Positions 34,833 to 35,950 of a DNA stretch of 35,950 bases are shown piece by piece. Where the stretch lies: contig JAFIEX010000008.1 in NCBI GenBank assembly GCA_020832365.1, positions 1 to 35,950 of the forward strand. The letters run 5' to 3'. The stretch comes from Crocinitomicaceae bacterium. Its GTDB lineage: Bacteria > Bacteroidota > Bacteroidia > Flavobacteriales_D > Crocinitomicaceae. The notes below the pieces were generated by a model. The model did no database searches. It had not been told where the DNA came from and saw nothing but the letters and a program-made list of their open reading frames with translations. The first letter of the stretch is position 1. Every line of letters begins with the position of its first letter. The position numbers were made by a program, and so were the translations under genes.

Positions 34833-35950
34833 ATGGCTAAAACAACTTTGAAAAAAGTAAAAAACAAAATTAATATCGAAGCTTTTGTATTAGAGCGTGC
34901 GTTTGAACTCATGTGCACTGCAAAAACCTTAGCAGAGAAATATGAGAGGCATAAAGAAGTTACAAGTAAATATGTGCACGCAACATCACGTGGACATGAG
35001 GCCATTCAGTTGGCACTTGGAATGCAGCTGTTACCTCAAGATTGGGTAGCCCCGTATTACCGTGACGATAGTATACTTTTAGGTATCGGGATTACTCCGA
35101 AGGAATTGATGCTGCATATTTTTGCCAAAAAAGATGAACCATTCTCTGGCGGTAGAACCTATTACTCGCATCCTTCATTGAACAGGTCTGATATGCCCAA
35201 GATTCCTCATCAATCTTCTGCAACCGGTATGCAGGCCATTCCAACAACTGGAGTTGCAATGGGTATTCAGTATAAAGAAAAGCAAAACTTAGCTGAAAAT
35301 TTCAATGGAAAAAACCCTGTTGTTGTTTGTTCTATTGGTGATGCTGCATGCACAGAGGGTGAGTTTTCTGAAGCCTTGCAAATGGCAGCTTTGAAACAAT
35401 TACCCATTTTATATTTAGTACAAGACAATGACTGGGATATTTCTGCGAATGCTGAAGAAACAAGGGCACAAGACATCACTCACTATGCAAAGGGCTTTAA
35501 AGGCATTGAGGTCAGAACAATTGATGGAAGTGACTTTGTTACATCCTACGAAACTATCAAAGAGGTAATTGACCTTATTCGTGCAGAGAGAAGACCGTTC
35601 CTTGTTCATGCGAAAGTACCATTGCTTGGACATCACACGTCTGGTGTAAGAAAAGAATGGTATCGCGATGATTTAGAAGAACATTTCACACGTGATCCAT
35701 ATCCAAAATTAATACAGACATTATTAGAAAATGGTATTGATGACGCTTTTGTTGTTGATACAGAAAGCCGCATTAAGGAGATTATTGATCAAGTCTATGA
35801 AGAGGCTAAAACTGCGCCAGATCCAACGCCTGAGTCTGTAACAGATTATATTTTTGCTCCTACTCCAATCACCGAAGAAAAAGGTGTAAGAGAACCAGCA
35901 GGAAAGAAAAAGACCGTGATGGTGGATTGCGCACTATTCGCTGTCCGTGA
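34833..35950 (+). CDS. Fused alpha/beta thiamine-dependent 2-oxoacid dehydrogenase E1, partial at 3' end
   Basis: The frame opens at ATG 34833 (MAKTTLKKVKNKINIEAFVL) and is open to the right edge (372 codons). It contains the E1-alpha core: SRGHEAIQLALG, VAPYYRDDSILLGIG, SGGRTYYSH, and the thiamine-diphosphate motif GDAACTEGEFSEALQMAALK followed by VQDNDWDISA at the usual distance. After a linker (about 330-360, TPESVTDYIFAPTPITEE) the E1-beta part begins (KKTVMVDCALFAVR), so alpha and beta are joined in one chain, as is common for branched-chain 2-oxoacid or pyruvate dehydrogenases in Bacteroidota. Which 2-oxoacid is used cannot be told from this part. It is divergent from the TonB receptor. 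Confidence 0.93.
   Translation, partial: MAKTTLKKVKNKINIEAFVLERAFELMCTAKTLAEKYERHKEVTSKYVHATSRGHEAIQLALGMQLLPQDWVAPYYRDDSILLGIGITPKELMLHIFAKKDEPFSGGRTYYSHPSLNRSDMPKIPHQSSATGMQAIPTTGVAMGIQYKEKQNLAENFNGKNPVVVCSIGDAACTEGEFSEALQMAALKQLPILYLVQDNDWDISANAEETRAQDITHYAKGFKGIEVRTIDGSDFVTSYETIKEVIDLIRAERRPFLVHAKVPLLGHHTSGVRKEWYRDDLEEHFTRDPYPKLIQTLLENGIDDAFVVDTESRIKEIIDQVYEEAKTAPDPTPESVTDYIFAPTPITEEKGVREPAGKKKTVMVDCALFAVR

Overview
The window looks like chromosomal DNA from a member of the Bacteroidota, most likely order Flavobacteriales. Supporting signs are the AT-rich composition, A-rich leaders instead of strong Shine-Dalgarno sequences, several TAnnTTTG (-7) promoter motifs, a type IX secretion (T9SS) cargo protein with a gliding-motility-type C-terminal domain, a TonB receptor with a carboxypeptidase-like N-terminal domain, and typical Bacteroidota families (DUF4924, OmpH/Skp, fused dehydrogenase E1). 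No rRNA, tRNA, CRISPR array or complete mobile element was found.

Left part (1-6811): the start of an unidentified gene running off the left edge, a divergent pair of secreted hypothetical proteins, a WYL-type regulator, a lipoprotein, then the purM-prfA pair (purine synthesis and translation termination). Next (7009-11085) is a tightly linked three-gene unit: an ECF sigma factor, a single-pass membrane anti-sigma-like protein whose N-terminal domain is duplicated, and an 824-residue T9SS cargo protein with lamin-tail, SprB, Ig-like and PKD-like modules. This is a plausible cell-surface signalling or adhesin system.

Middle part (11229-22308): two tiny membrane proteins (one NqrM-like), a membrane protein plus a membrane-anchored transglutaminase-like protein, a TPR protein behind gyrA, and divergent from gyrA the clpC gene. 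clpC is complete in content but broken by a one-base frameshift near codon 394. After a strong terminator come a hypothetical gene, panB and an RluA-type pseudouridine synthase.

Right part (22551-35950): a polytopic membrane protein fused to a YceI domain, a large orphan secreted protein, a fused pseudo-receiver/class III adenylate cyclase/HD hydrolase, a minus-strand cluster (small protein, OmpH-like, DUF4924), a DUF389 membrane protein, a decayed MFS transporter interrupted by what looks like a Mu-like prophage scrap (nuclease-toxin tail plus the start of a morphogenesis gene, with a hairpin between them), a TonB-dependent receptor, and the 5' two thirds or so of a fused alpha/beta thiamine-dependent dehydrogenase E1 gene that runs off the right edge.

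The items most worth a second look are the cyclase-HD fusion, the prophage scrap inside the MFS pseudogene, the sigma/anti-sigma/T9SS unit, the membrane-YceI fusion and the clpC frameshift.
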